Of a stretch of DNA of 14,084 nucleotides, positions 1 through 7,446 are shown in pieces. How positions within the stretch are numbered: the stretch's first letter is position 1; every line of letters begins with the position of its first letter. Source of the DNA: an uncultured Akkermansia sp. (GTDB lineage: Bacteria; Verrucomicrobiota; Verrucomicrobiia; Verrucomicrobiales; Akkermansiaceae); contig CAJGCY010000060.1 in the NCBI GenBank assembly GCA_904501955.1, positions 1 through 14,084 on the forward strand, read 5' to 3'. The position numbers were made by a program, and so were the translations under genes. Below the pieces are notes generated by a model. The model was not told the DNA's origin. It did not search any database and saw only the letters and a program-made list of their open reading frames with translations.

Positions 1-272
1 ACGCTCACTCCACCGCCTGCCTAACGTCCGTCGCCCCTACGGGGCTTTAAGTTAGGCGGGCATACGCCCGCAGTAATACACATTTCAGTTCGCCTGCGGC
101 TCACGCGAACGCTCGCTAACGCTCACACGAACGCTTGGGGCTTGCGCCCCTACGCGCGAACGCTCGCTGTCACTCACGTGAACGTTCGCCCTATCGGGCT
201 CACGCGAAATCGCCCCTTTCGGGGCTTCAAATTCCGATTTATCGCTCAGTAGAGACTAATTAGAAGTTCCCT
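1..272. repeat. Right end of a GC-rich hairpin repeat element (copy i, cut by the window edge)
   Basis: No gene is visible here. The block is built of short inverted repeats: GCCTGCCTAAC at 15-25 pairs with GTTAGGCGGGC at 51-61 (one mismatch) around an inner GCCCC-TAC-GGGGC hairpin at 33-45. Phrases such as CGAACGCTCGCTAACGCTCAC recur several times. It ends in CTTCAAATTCCGATTTATCG (225-244), then 14 nt, then ATTAGAAGTTCCC (259-271). The same end, with the same 14-nt gap, occurs inverted at 11305-11341, so this is another member of the repeat family seen at 7441-7595 and 11305-11812. Its left end lies outside the window. Confidence 0.6.
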
Positions 273-278
273 TATACA

Positions 279-311
279 GAAACCCTGCAGCTGTAAAAAC
301 TGCAGGGTTTC
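279..311 (-). terminator. 12-bp perfect hairpin downstream of the GH109 gene
   Basis: GAAACCCTGCAG (279-290) and CTGCAGGGTTTC (300-311) form a perfect 12-bp stem with a 9-nt loop, 43 nt past the GH109 stop codon. No T-run follows the stem on either strand. It may therefore act as a 3'-end stabiliser or a U-tract-less terminator rather than a classical intrinsic terminator. Confidence 0.45.
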
Positions 312-354
312 AGATATTACCGCGAGGGTAAATAATAATTATGCAAGGTGAGCT

Positions 355-1992
355 TTACTGCACGTCGAACTCGGCCTGAGCCTTCTTCTGAGCCTCAGCG
401 TAGGCCTTGAGAGCAGCCTCCTTGGCCTCGCCCTCAGCCTTAGCAGCAGCGTCATAGAGCTTCCAGAGCTCATACTTGGCAACAGCAGCCTTCTGGGCAG
501 CGGTGTAAGCAGCAGCGGCAGCATCCGTGGCAGCCTCATCCTGCGGGGAAGCCCAAGCATGGGTGTAGCCATTCACCTCATTCCAGTGACCGCGGGTGAA
601 GTCCGGGAAGGACACAGCGCAGTTACCGTTGTCCATGGAGAGGGAGCCGAGCTCAGCCAAGCAGCACCACTCAGCCAAGTCGTACACGTCCATATCCAGG
701 GGCAGACCGTTCTGCAAGCAGTAAACCATGCGAACGTCCATGAAGAAGTCCATACCGCCGTGGCCACCTACCTTCTCAGCCATCTCACCATACTTCTTGA
801 TGATGGGGTGACGATAGTGAGCGCGGAGAGCCTTCATGTTCTCCTCGGACATGAAGGAGTGGGAGTCCAAATCCTCCAAGTTGGGAGCGCCCTCAGCACC
901 GGCCATGTGGCTGCTCTCCAGCACGAAGCCCTCGATGGGGTACTTGTTGGCGAAACCGCGGGTACCGGTAAGCTGGAAGAGGCGGTTGTAGGGCTGCGGG
1001 TTCATCACATTGTGCTGAATCTCAACAACCTTACCCTTCTCCGTGCGCATAAGGGTGGTGGTGTGGTCACCGTTGCGGAACTCCGGGCAGGGCTTGCCGG
1101 TCTTGTTCTCCACGTACTCACGGCCGTGGAAGGAAGCGGTGTCCATAGCAACGAGGGTCTTGAAGCGGTCACCACGGTGAATGTTCATCACCTGAGCAAC
1201 GGGGCCAAGGCCGTGGGTGGCGTACACGTCGCCGCGGTTCTCGCGGTTGTACTTCATGCGCCAGCCGAGCTTCTCGGGGTCATTGTTGGGGTTCACCCAG
1301 TACTCGTCCCAGAAGGGGTCGAGGTTGTGGATGTAAGCGCCCTTGGCGTAGATAACCTCACCGAGCACGCCCTGCTGAGCCATGTTCAGGGAGTCGAGCT
1401 CGAACCAGTCGTAGCAGCAGTTCTCCAGAATCATGCAGTGCTTGCGGGTCTTCTCGGAAAGGTCGATGAGCTCCCAGCACTGCTCCAGGTTCATAGCGCT
1501 GGGCACCTCGATGGCGGTGTGCTTGCCGTTCTCCAGAGCGCACTTAGCCACGGGGAAGTGGTGATCCCAGTCGGTAGCAACGTACACGAGGTCAATATCG
1601 GGGCGCTTGCAAAGCTCTTCATAGCCGGTCTCACCGTAGTAGATGTCGGCAGGAGCCAAACCGGCCTCGCGGAGAGCCTTCTGGCACTTCTCGGCGCGCT
1701 CGCGCTCGTAGTCGCAAAGGGCAACAATCTCAACACCGGGGATGTAGGTGAAACGCTTAACAGCACCCGGGCCACGCATACCGAGGCCGACGAAAGCCAC
1801 GCGCACGGTCTTCATCTTGGGTGCAGTGAGGTTGAGCACATGGGTCTGCCCCTCAGCGCGGGCAGGAGTCTCTACAACAAGAGTACCCTTATCCCAATGT
1901 GTTTTGGTGGAAGGGGACAGCGACTGAGCCTGGAGACCGCTCAACGAGAAGAGGGCCACCAAAGCCATGGTGATCACTTTATTCAGTTTCAT
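355..1992 (-). CDS. Secreted GH109-family glycosidase (NAD-dependent alpha-N-acetylgalactosaminidase)
   Basis: 545-residue Gfo/Idh/MocA-fold protein. Family GH109 removes terminal alpha-GalNAc, for example from blood-group A or mucin glycans, by an NAD-dependent oxidation-elimination route. Residues 1-23 form a signal peptide (KLNK, then a hydrophobic core, ending LQAQ), so the enzyme is probably periplasmic. The Rossmann nucleotide-binding motif VGLGMRG is at 68-74. IEVPSA follows at 161-166, with E162 in the dinucleotide/substrate region. YATHGLGP at 257-264 gives Y257 and H260, matching the catalytic Tyr/His pair of the family by motif. The core ends near residue 470. Residues 471-545 are an added Ala/Lys/Glu-rich helical tail, making the protein about 100 residues longer than the 444-residue Elizabethkingia enzyme. 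An upstream in-frame start at 2139 would add 49 residues in front of the signal peptide and is rejected. No strong Shine-Dalgarno is present. The family call is firm; substrate is inferred from the family. Confidence 0.9.
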   Translation of the reverse strand: MKLNKVITMALVALFSLSGLQAQSLSPSTKTHWDKGTLVVETPARAEGQTHVLNLTAPKMKTVRVAFVGLGMRGPGAVKRFTYIPGVEIVALCDYERERAEKCQKALREAGLAPADIYYGETGYEELCKRPDIDLVYVATDWDHHFPVAKCALENGKHTAIEVPSAMNLEQCWELIDLSEKTRKHCMILENCCYDWFELDSLNMAQQGVLGEVIYAKGAYIHNLDPFWDEYWVNPNNDPEKLGWRMKYNRENRGDVYATHGLGPVAQVMNIHRGDRFKTLVAMDTASFHGREYVENKTGKPCPEFRNGDHTTTLMRTEKGKVVEIQHNVMNPQPYNRLFQLTGTRGFANKYPIEGFVLESSHMAGAEGAPNLEDLDSHSFMSEENMKALRAHYRHPIIKKYGEMAEKVGGHGGMDFFMDVRMVYCLQNGLPLDMDVYDLAEWCCLAELGSLSMDNGNCAVSFPDFTRGHWNEVNGYTHAWASPQDEAATDAAAAAYTAAQKAAVAKYELWKLYDAAAKAEGEAKEAALKAYAEAQKKAQAEFDVQ

Positions 1993-2115
1993 ATAGTTTA
2001 TTTTGTTTGAATGGTTAAGCCTTGGCGGTGAAGCCTCAGCTCTTATACTCACCACTGTTCGGGGCCCGGGCAACGCAAACAAATACACTGCGCATGGCTG
2101 GTAAGTATATGCTGC

Positions 2116-2144
2116 AGTATAGAAAAAACAGGGGGGCACGTCAA
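2116..2144 (-). promoter_or_regulatory. Promoter of the GH109 gene
   Basis: On the minus strand, TTGACG (2144-2139), a 17-nt spacer and TATACT (2121-2116) form a near-consensus sigma70-type promoter. The predicted start, near 2109, leaves a leader of about 115 nt before the GH109 start codon at 1992. This contrasts with the very short leaders elsewhere in the window and leaves room for post-transcriptional control. Confidence 0.65.
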
Positions 2145-2199
2145 GTATAAACTGTGTCTCACACTAGCCAAATAGGAAAAACGTGCCACCGGTAGCAAC

Positions 2200-2260
2200 A
2201 AAAGCCCCCGCACTTGCCACCCACCCCGCCGAGCGGGGAAAGGCAGCGCCATGCGGGGGC
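2200..2260 (-). terminator. Terminator of the phosphate transporter gene
   Basis: GCCCCCGC (2204-2211) pairs with GCGGGGGC (2253-2260). A nested CCCCGC-CGA-GCGGGG hairpin lies at 2224-2238. On the minus strand the outer stem is followed by TTTTGTTG, so it ends transcription 24 nt past the transporter stop codon. Confidence 0.7.
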
Positions 2261-2283
2261 AGCGGCGCGGAGGCACGCGCCAT

Positions 2284-4515
2284 TTATTGCGGGTAAAGCT
2301 CCATGAGCTCCTTCTGCTCCTTGATGAGGGAGAAGGCCTTGCGCACCATGGCGCGGGTCTCGTTCAGCAAGCTGAGGTAAAGGATACCGTTGCGCATGCC
2401 GCCTTCATCCTGCGAATCACGCAGGAGGTGGCGGGTGATGCAGTCCGCGAACTCATCACTGAGGTCGGACGCATGGCTCATGACCACAGCCATGCCGCTG
2501 TAATCACCGCTCTTAAGCAGGGCGCTCATCTCCGGGAAGAAGCGACCCACCTTATCACACATGGCGAGCAGGTCTTCCGCCTGAGCGGGATTCAGCCCGG
2601 CGTGGTTGTTGTCGATGTGCTTGTAGCTACTCTTCACAATGACCAGCAGGCTTTCCGCCACGCTGATGCTGCTCTCACTGATGCGGAAGAGCACCTGAGC
2701 CTGCGGAGCATGAGCGGGGTCAACGCCCTGCAGCGTGGGCAGAATCTCATCATCCTTGAGCGCCTGCTGCGTGCGAGCAATGCCACGGGCAAGGCGGCGC
2801 ATGTTTTTGAGGGCATCGCGATCTTCCGCCAGCAGCGCCTTGACCGTGCCGCGGTAAATGCTCATGACGTTCGCCAAGCGCTCTGCCGCAGCCACACCGA
2901 GCTCGCGCACGGCATCGCGATTACTGAGGTCGATGTAGCGCACCTCATGTTTATCGCGGTTGCGGTAGGCAAAGGCATTCTTAAGCAGAATAGCGACCGC
3001 CACCAGCAGCATGATGCCAATACCCCACACACCGCCGTACATCATGACAGCAGCCGTCAGGAATGCCGCCGTCACGGCGCCGATACCCGTCATGAACCAT
3101 CCACCGATAACCGCCAGCACGCCGGTAATGCGGTACACAGCGCTGTCCCTGCCCCACGCGCGGTCTGCCAAAGAGCTACCCATGGCAACCATGAAGGTGA
3201 CGTAGGTGGTGGAAAGCGGCAGTTTCATGGAGGTGGCAAGAGAAATCAGGAGAGAAGCGACCGTCAGGTTCACCGAGGCGCGGATGAGGTCGAAAGCCAC
3301 GCCCTCATCCTCCTCCGCCGTGAGCGGACGGAAGCGGTTCTCCACAAAACGAGCCACCGGCGCAGGGGTGATGCGGGCAATGGCAGCGACCACCTTGCGG
3401 GTGTAGCGCACCATGGCACGCGCCGGCAGGCATGAGCCGAAGCGCTCTTTACCGGTGGCGGAGCTGCGGGCAAGTTTTACCTCCGTCTCAATCACCGTGC
3501 GCGCCTTGCGGGAGAAGACGAGGGCAAGCACCATCACCACGCCGGCACCCAGCAGCCAGAGCGCATTCACCTGCACCGGCGCCATCAGGCTGCCCATCTT
3601 GAGCGTTTCCAAATCGCCACCGGCAGCCACATAATCCGCCGCCACAAAGTAGGAATCCTTGGCAGCCATGAACACACCGATGAAGTTCACCAAGTCATTA
3701 CCGGCAAAGGCGAGCGCCAACGCACCCGTACCCGCCAGTACGGCGAGCTTCAGCGAGTTCACGCGGAACACATACTGCAACACGGAGCATACCACCGCCC
3801 ACACCACGAAGGCGGCAGCCGTGGCCAGCAGCAAGTTGGCATCCAGCCAAGCCAGCAGCTCTTTGTTCATGAGGGTACTGCCCTTCAGCCCCTTGAAAAT
3901 GGCAAAGTAAGTAATGGCGGTCAGAGCCAGAGCACACCACAAGGCGCCGATGTATTTGTACGCCTTGTGATAACGGAAGCTGAACAGCAGACGAGAGAAC
4001 CACATCACCACGCAACCGCAGGTAAAGGCTACCACCACGGAGCAGAAGATGCCCGTTATCATCTTAAAGCACTCATCCGTATTGATGTAATCACCCAGCA
4101 CCTGCGAGGCCTCCGGGTTATGGTGCATCACAAACAACGCCACAGCCATGGCTGCACCCAGCAACTCACACACCAAAGACACCGTGGTGGAGGTGGGCAA
4201 GCCCAGCGTGTTGAACAAATCCAGCAGGATGACATCCGTCAACATCACCGCCAAGAACAGAATCATGATGTCATCAAACCCGAACATGGCAGGCATAAAC
4301 ACCCCCTTACGGGCAATCTCCATCATACCGGTGGAGAAGGCGCAGCCTATCACCACGCCCACCGCCGCAATACCGAACAGCACACTGCGCCGCGCGGCTT
4401 TCGCCCCCACGGCACTGTTCAGGAAGTTTGCAGCATCATTGGAGACACCCACCACCAGATCATAAATCGCCAGCAGTAGCAAGAGCCCCAGTATCACTAT
4501 ATATATTGTACTCAT
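2284..4515 (-). CDS. PiT-family inorganic phosphate transporter with C-terminal PhoU-like domain
   Basis: 743-residue inner-membrane protein. PiT proteins carry phosphate by cation symport and consist of two inverted halves, each with a signature asparagine-aspartate motif. Here these are VSNDAANF (24-31) and GNDLVNF (272-278). The companion motifs LPTSTTVS (106-113) and LPLSTTYVT (432-440) are also present. Hydrophobic segments run from residue 4 to about 250 and from about 255 to 512, with a charged loop at 340-410. Residues 530-740 are soluble, helical and PhoU-like, probably a regulatory tail. Start ATG 4515 puts the first membrane helix at the N terminus as in relatives. An in-frame start at 4632 would add 39 basic residues and lies upstream of the likely promoter, so it is rejected. 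The gene is divergent from fucU. The domain call is firm; whether the tail regulates flux is inference. Confidence 0.9.
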   Translation of the reverse strand: MSTIYIVILGLLLLLAIYDLVVGVSNDAANFLNSAVGAKAARRSVLFGIAAVGVVIGCAFSTGMMEIARKGVFMPAMFGFDDIMILFLAVMLTDVILLDLFNTLGLPTSTTVSLVCELLGAAMAVALFVMHHNPEASQVLGDYINTDECFKMITGIFCSVVVAFTCGCVVMWFSRLLFSFRYHKAYKYIGALWCALALTAITYFAIFKGLKGSTLMNKELLAWLDANLLLATAAAFVVWAVVCSVLQYVFRVNSLKLAVLAGTGALALAFAGNDLVNFIGVFMAAKDSYFVAADYVAAGGDLETLKMGSLMAPVQVNALWLLGAGVVMVLALVFSRKARTVIETEVKLARSSATGKERFGSCLPARAMVRYTRKVVAAIARITPAPVARFVENRFRPLTAEEDEGVAFDLIRASVNLTVASLLISLATSMKLPLSTTYVTFMVAMGSSLADRAWGRDSAVYRITGVLAVIGGWFMTGIGAVTAAFLTAAVMMYGGVWGIGIMLLVAVAILLKNAFAYRNRDKHEVRYIDLSNRDAVRELGVAAAERLANVMSIYRGTVKALLAEDRDALKNMRRLARGIARTQQALKDDEILPTLQGVDPAHAPQAQVLFRISESSISVAESLLVIVKSSYKHIDNNHAGLNPAQAEDLLAMCDKVGRFFPEMSALLKSGDYSGMAVVMSHASDLSDEFADCITRHLLRDSQDEGGMRNGILYLSLLNETRAMVRKAFSLIKEQKELMELYPQ

Positions 4516-4524
4516 AGCGGTTTT

Positions 4525-4533
4525 CTTATACCA
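4525..4533 (-). promoter_or_regulatory. Extended -10 promoter immediately before the phosphate transporter start
   Basis: On the minus strand TGG-TATAAG (4533-4525) is an extended -10 element with no good -35 box. Only 9 nt separate it from the ATG at 4515, so the mRNA would have a leader of about 3 nt. No Shine-Dalgarno is needed or seen. The spacing is the same as at fucU on the other side. Confidence 0.45.
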
Positions 4534-4573
4534 CAGAGCGGTGCGGTATGCACGCCTTCTACTGTGATGAAAA

Positions 4574-4627
4574 CGCCACATACATTGTGGCGAGAAAGTC
4601 ACAATTCCGAGCTTGCCATGCAGCTCG
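4574..4627. promoter_or_regulatory. Two inverted repeats in the divergent PiT/fucU promoter region (possible operators)
   Basis: CGCCACA-N5-TGTGGCG (4574-4592) is a perfect 7-bp dyad. CGAGC-T-TGC-N3-GCA-GCTCG (4608-4627) is an 8-bp dyad with one bulged base. Both lie upstream of the transporter promoter and upstream of the fucU -35 box, where repressor or activator sites would be expected. I recognise neither as a known operator. Confidence 0.35.
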
Positions 4628-4662
4628 CGCACGTGGCGCGCGAGAAAGCGCGAAAAATCGTA

Positions 4663-4691
4663 TTGCCAAAGGCGCTTTCATGTGCTAATAT
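4663..4691 (+). promoter_or_regulatory. Promoter of fucU, directly abutting its start codon
   Basis: TTGCCA (4663-4668), a 17-nt spacer, and TGC-TAATAT with an extended -10 (-10 box 4686-4691). The predicted start is about 4698 and the fucU ATG is at 4701, giving a leader of only about 3 nt. No other start codon fits fucU homologues, so a nearly leaderless transcript is the simplest reading. Confidence 0.6.
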
Positions 4692-4700
4692 GCGGGTGTT

Positions 4701-5120
4701 ATGTTAAAAGGAATTTCTCCCGTTGTATCTCCGACCCTGCTCAAGATTCTTGCTGAGATGGGGCATGGTGATGAAATCGTATTCTCCGACGCACACTTCC
4801 CGGGCCACACCTTCAACAGCAATGTGGTGCGAGCCGACGGCTTGGGGGTGGACACGCTGCTTGCCGGCATCATCCCCCTCTTCGAGCTGGATGCCTACGC
4901 CACCCCCGTGGTGATGATGGAGGCTGTGCCCGGTGACACCCTGGACCCCGCCGTGGAGGCCAAGTACCGCAAGGCACTGGGCTATGAGGGCGAGATTGAG
5001 CGCGAGGAGCGCTACGCCTTCTACGAGCGCGCCAAGAAAGCCTACGCCGTCGTAGTAACGGGTGAGACTGCCAAGTACGGCAACATCATCCTCAAGAAGG
5101 GCGTAACCCCGGTTTGCTGA
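4701..5120 (+). CDS. fucU: L-fucose mutarotase (RbsD/FucU family)
   Basis: 139 residues, the usual FucU length. FucU interconverts the alpha and beta anomers of L-fucose in the cytoplasm so that fucose isomerase receives the form it uses. The conserved N terminus MLKGISP and the motif EMGHGDEIV (19-27) hold the family histidine H22. D30 follows in SDAHFPG. The C-terminal signature YERAKKAYAVVVTGE (108-122) with YGNIILKKGV (126-135) distinguishes FucU from RbsD. ATG 4701 matches the universal N terminus of the family. queD follows after 7 nt and is likely co-transcribed. No fucose isomerase or kinase is visible here, so the rest of the pathway must lie elsewhere. With GH109 nearby, the gene suggests use of fucosylated mucin glycans. 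Confidence 0.93.
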   Translation: MLKGISPVVSPTLLKILAEMGHGDEIVFSDAHFPGHTFNSNVVRADGLGVDTLLAGIIPLFELDAYATPVVMMEAVPGDTLDPAVEAKYRKALGYEGEIEREERYAFYERAKKAYAVVVTGETAKYGNIILKKGVTPVC

Positions 5121-5127
5121 TACCGCC

Positions 5128-5580
5128 GTGTTCCGAATCTGCAAAATGATAGAGCTGGAGAGCGGGCACCTGCTCTCCAAGCACCCCGGCAGCTGCCAGT
5201 TCCCGCACGGCCATACGCGCAGTGTGGAGCTGGTGTTCGCCGCGGAAACGCTGGATGCCAATGACATGGTGCTGGATTTCAAGGCCATCAAAGAGATGAT
5301 GGGCGATTTCCTGCAGCGTTTCGACCACGCGCTGTGCATGAACACGCAGGATGAGCACTACGAGGATTTCCGCCGCATCTACGGGGAGCGCATCATCCCC
5401 TTTGAGCAGCAGGACCCCACCAGCGAAGCCATGGCTCACACGGTATTCCGCTTTGCCGCACAGGCACTGCGCAATGCATCCCAGGGCATCGGCACCGCTT
5501 ATCCCGTGCGCGATTGTGTGCGCTTGGAGCGCGTGCGCGTGTGGGAAACCTCCTCCAGCTGGGCAGAGTACAGCGAATAA
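5128..5580 (+). CDS. queD: 6-carboxy-5,6,7,8-tetrahydropterin synthase / 6-pyruvoyl-tetrahydropterin synthase family
   Basis: 150-residue cytoplasmic enzyme of the QueD/PTPS fold, converting dihydroneopterin triphosphate to carboxytetrahydropterin in queuosine synthesis. The zinc ligands are H14 (ESGHLL), H27 and H29 (HGHT), and the catalytic cysteine C23 sits four residues before H27, the QueD spacing. D65-H66 (FDHALCMN), E99 (PTSEAMA) and E139 (VWETSSSWAEY) complete the active site. The start is GTG at 5128, chosen because FRICK forms the first strand expected in homologues. ATG 5146 would delete it. The gene begins 7 nt after fucU and ends 15 nt before the next gene, so it sits in an operon. 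No queC, queE or queF is adjacent. The family is certain; QueD is preferred over eukaryote-like PTPS because of the compact length. Confidence 0.9.
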   Translation: MFRICKMIELESGHLLSKHPGSCQFPHGHTRSVELVFAAETLDANDMVLDFKAIKEMMGDFLQRFDHALCMNTQDEHYEDFRRIYGERIIPFEQQDPTSEAMAHTVFRFAAQALRNASQGIGTAYPVRDCVRLERVRVWETSSSWAEYSE

Positions 5581-5595
5581 ACAATCACCACACGT

Positions 5596-6243
5596 ATGCA
5601 ACAAACTTGGCTGGTACAGGACGAGGGGAATCAAGACCTCATCATCTACATGCTGGGATGGGCGGCATCACCGAACGCCATCTGCCACATTACCCCGGCG
5701 GGGTATGATGTACTGGCCTGCTACAATTACACGGCGGTAGTGCCGCTGCGCGCCGAGGCGTTCAGCCGCTACCGCCGCATTTATCTTTTTGCGTGGTCAT
5801 TCGGGGTATGGATGGCGGAGCAATGCTGCCGCGAGCTGCCCCTACACCGCGCCGTAGCCTACAATGGCACCCCCTACCCTGTGGATCGCGACCGCGGCAT
5901 GCGCCTGCGCGTGGTACTGCGCAGCATGCGCGCCCTGGCAAAAACCGGCGGTAGCAATCCCTTCAGCGAGGGGGCGGAAGAAGGCCGCTACATGCCCTCC
6001 GGTCCCTACCCGGACCGTAGTGCCGCGGAAAAGGTGGATGAGCTCATGTTCCTCTCCGCCCGAGCGGAAGAGCACTCCGCCGAGCACCTGCAGTGGGACA
6101 AAGCCTACATTGCGGATAAGGATGAGATATTCCCCCCGGACAACATGCGCAAGCACTGGCACAGCGTCGGCTTAGGCACGGAGTTCGACAGCTACCACTA
6201 CCCCTTTGCCAAGGCTGAAATCGTGCTGCAAGAGCTGGTGTGA
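5596..6243 (+). CDS. bioG: BioG-like (DUF452) pimeloyl-ACP methyl ester esterase
   Basis: 215-residue alpha/beta-hydrolase of the DUF452 family. BioG frees pimeloyl-ACP from its methyl ester, ending the BioC-initiated route to the biotin side chain. The nucleophile elbow is FAWSFGVW, with S68. The acid D176 lies in DKDEIFPPDN, the IFPP context being typical of BioG. The base H201 is in SYHYPF. NGTPYPVD (90-97) is another family signature. Length matches the family. The gene starts 15 nt after queD, so co-transcription with fucU and queD is likely. No bioC, bioF, bioA, bioB or bioD is in the window, so it is an isolated biotin gene if the assignment is correct. A different small acyl-ester substrate cannot be excluded. 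Confidence 0.72.
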   Translation: MQQTWLVQDEGNQDLIIYMLGWAASPNAICHITPAGYDVLACYNYTAVVPLRAEAFSRYRRIYLFAWSFGVWMAEQCCRELPLHRAVAYNGTPYPVDRDRGMRLRVVLRSMRALAKTGGSNPFSEGAEEGRYMPSGPYPDRSAAEKVDELMFLSARAEEHSAEHLQWDKAYIADKDEIFPPDNMRKHWHSVGLGTEFDSYHYPFAKAEIVLQELV

Positions 6244-6315
6244 TTTTTTTTTGCGCACCGCAGCATTTTTTTGAAAGATTCGCGCCTGTGTGCGCGTACA
6301 ACTACGTGTAAGCAT

Positions 6316-7446
6316 ATGAAAAAGCTCATCACCATCATCACAACATTGCTGTGCGGCATCACTTGGGCGCAAGATAGCGCCACGGAGCACCTGCCTTTCC
6401 GCCACATCCTCAACTCTACCGGCTGCCCCGTACTGCTGATAGAGGAAACCGTATTTCACGGCGACGCCTTCTTCCGGCACGATGGCGAAGGCTGCGCACG
6501 ATTGGTCGTCGGCAAAGTGCGCGGCAGCATCGGCGTGGATATCAAGCCGGGCACGGTGGTGCTGATGGAGCGCCAGGGAGATCCCGATTGCCAAACACCC
6601 AAATGCGCCCCGCGCGGCCTGTACATCGCGCAGTGCAACCGCGACTTATACACCCGCCTGCATGAATCCGGCAATGTCATTTTCGTGGATGGCTACGACT
6701 TCACTTCCTGTGGCGCCGCCGGGCTGTTGCGCTACCCGCAGCATATACTGAACCCCGGCTGGGCAGAGCTACAAAACACGGTGCGGCAAATCCTCCACCC
6801 TCCCGTTCCCACGGTGGAAGAGATAAAGCTGCAGATACCCGCCCCGGAAAGCAAGGAACAGCTCCTCTTTGCAGCAGCGGGCAGCAGGCAGGGTAACCGG
6901 AAAAGCAAATATTACCATCCCCACCGATTGGCGCCGGAGGTAGGGAGGCTCATTGATGACGGAGCGAACATCAACGCCCGCTGCAACGAGGAGGGCATGA
7001 CACCCCTCATGAACGCCGCCCGTAACAATGACGGAGCTGCCTGTGCACTACTGATGGGAGCCGGTGCGGAACCCAACATGCGCGACATATACGGCCGCAC
7101 CGCCATACACTATGCCATACACGGCATGAGTGTGCCCACCCATGCTACGTCGACAGCGCTCAGCACACTGCTCGCATTCGGCATCCGGGCGGATATCGAG
7201 AGTTTGGGATTCAACGAGCGCGAACCGGTGTACCCGCAGGCTGCCACCGCCCTACACTACGCTATCATGCTCAATAATGAGGATGCGGTGTATCTACTTC
7301 TCCGCGCCGGGGCGGATGCTCAGGCAAAGGATTCCCAAGGCCGCACCCCGTTGGACTTAGCCAAGGAACGCAACGCATCTCCCGACCTCATTAAGCGCTT
7401 GCAGGAGGCTGCAACCGAAAGCGCCCAGCCGGCTGCAGCGCGATAA
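6316..7446 (+). CDS. Exported ankyrin-repeat protein with an unrecognised N-terminal domain
   Basis: 376 residues. Residues 1-18 are a signal peptide (MKKLITII, hydrophobic core, ITWAQ), so the protein is exported. Residues 25-160 form a cysteine-containing domain I do not recognise (Cys at 37, 60, 92, 97, 107 and 132). Residues about 205-365 hold four ankyrin-like units, recognisable by GMTPLMNAA (227-235), GRTAIHYAI (260-268), ATALHYAI (310-317) and GRTPLDLA (342-349), each followed by LL..GA..-type turns. Ankyrin repeats bind proteins; the partner is unknown. ATG 6316 places the signal peptide at the N terminus. The last codon and stop lie inside a dispersed repeat beginning at 7441, so the original C terminus may have been altered. 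It follows the bioG-like gene by 72 nt that include T-runs but no clear terminator. Confidence 0.8.
   Translation: MKKLITIITTLLCGITWAQDSATEHLPFRHILNSTGCPVLLIEETVFHGDAFFRHDGEGCARLVVGKVRGSIGVDIKPGTVVLMERQGDPDCQTPKCAPRGLYIAQCNRDLYTRLHESGNVIFVDGYDFTSCGAAGLLRYPQHILNPGWAELQNTVRQILHPPVPTVEEIKLQIPAPESKEQLLFAAAGSRQGNRKSKYYHPHRLAPEVGRLIDDGANINARCNEEGMTPLMNAARNNDGAACALLMGAGAEPNMRDIYGRTAIHYAIHGMSVPTHATSTALSTLLAFGIRADIESLGFNEREPVYPQAATALHYAIMLNNEDAVYLLLRAGADAQAKDSQGRTPLDLAKERNASPDLIKRLQEAATESAQPAAAR

Noticed and set aside
1..240. Possible CRISPR array from recurring CGAACGCTCGC phrases
   Set aside because: The repeats are short, unevenly spaced and palindromic, with no spacers of constant length and no cas genes.
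559..2010. Long open frame (483 codons) on the plus strand opposite the GH109 gene
   Set aside because: It is a shadow of the GC-rich GH109 gene, rich in Val/His/Leu without domain features, while the minus strand encodes a clear enzyme.
2251..3435. 394-codon plus-strand frame opposite the phosphate transporter
   Set aside because: Antisense shadow of the transporter's C-terminal half. It has His/Arg-rich composition and no recognisable motifs.
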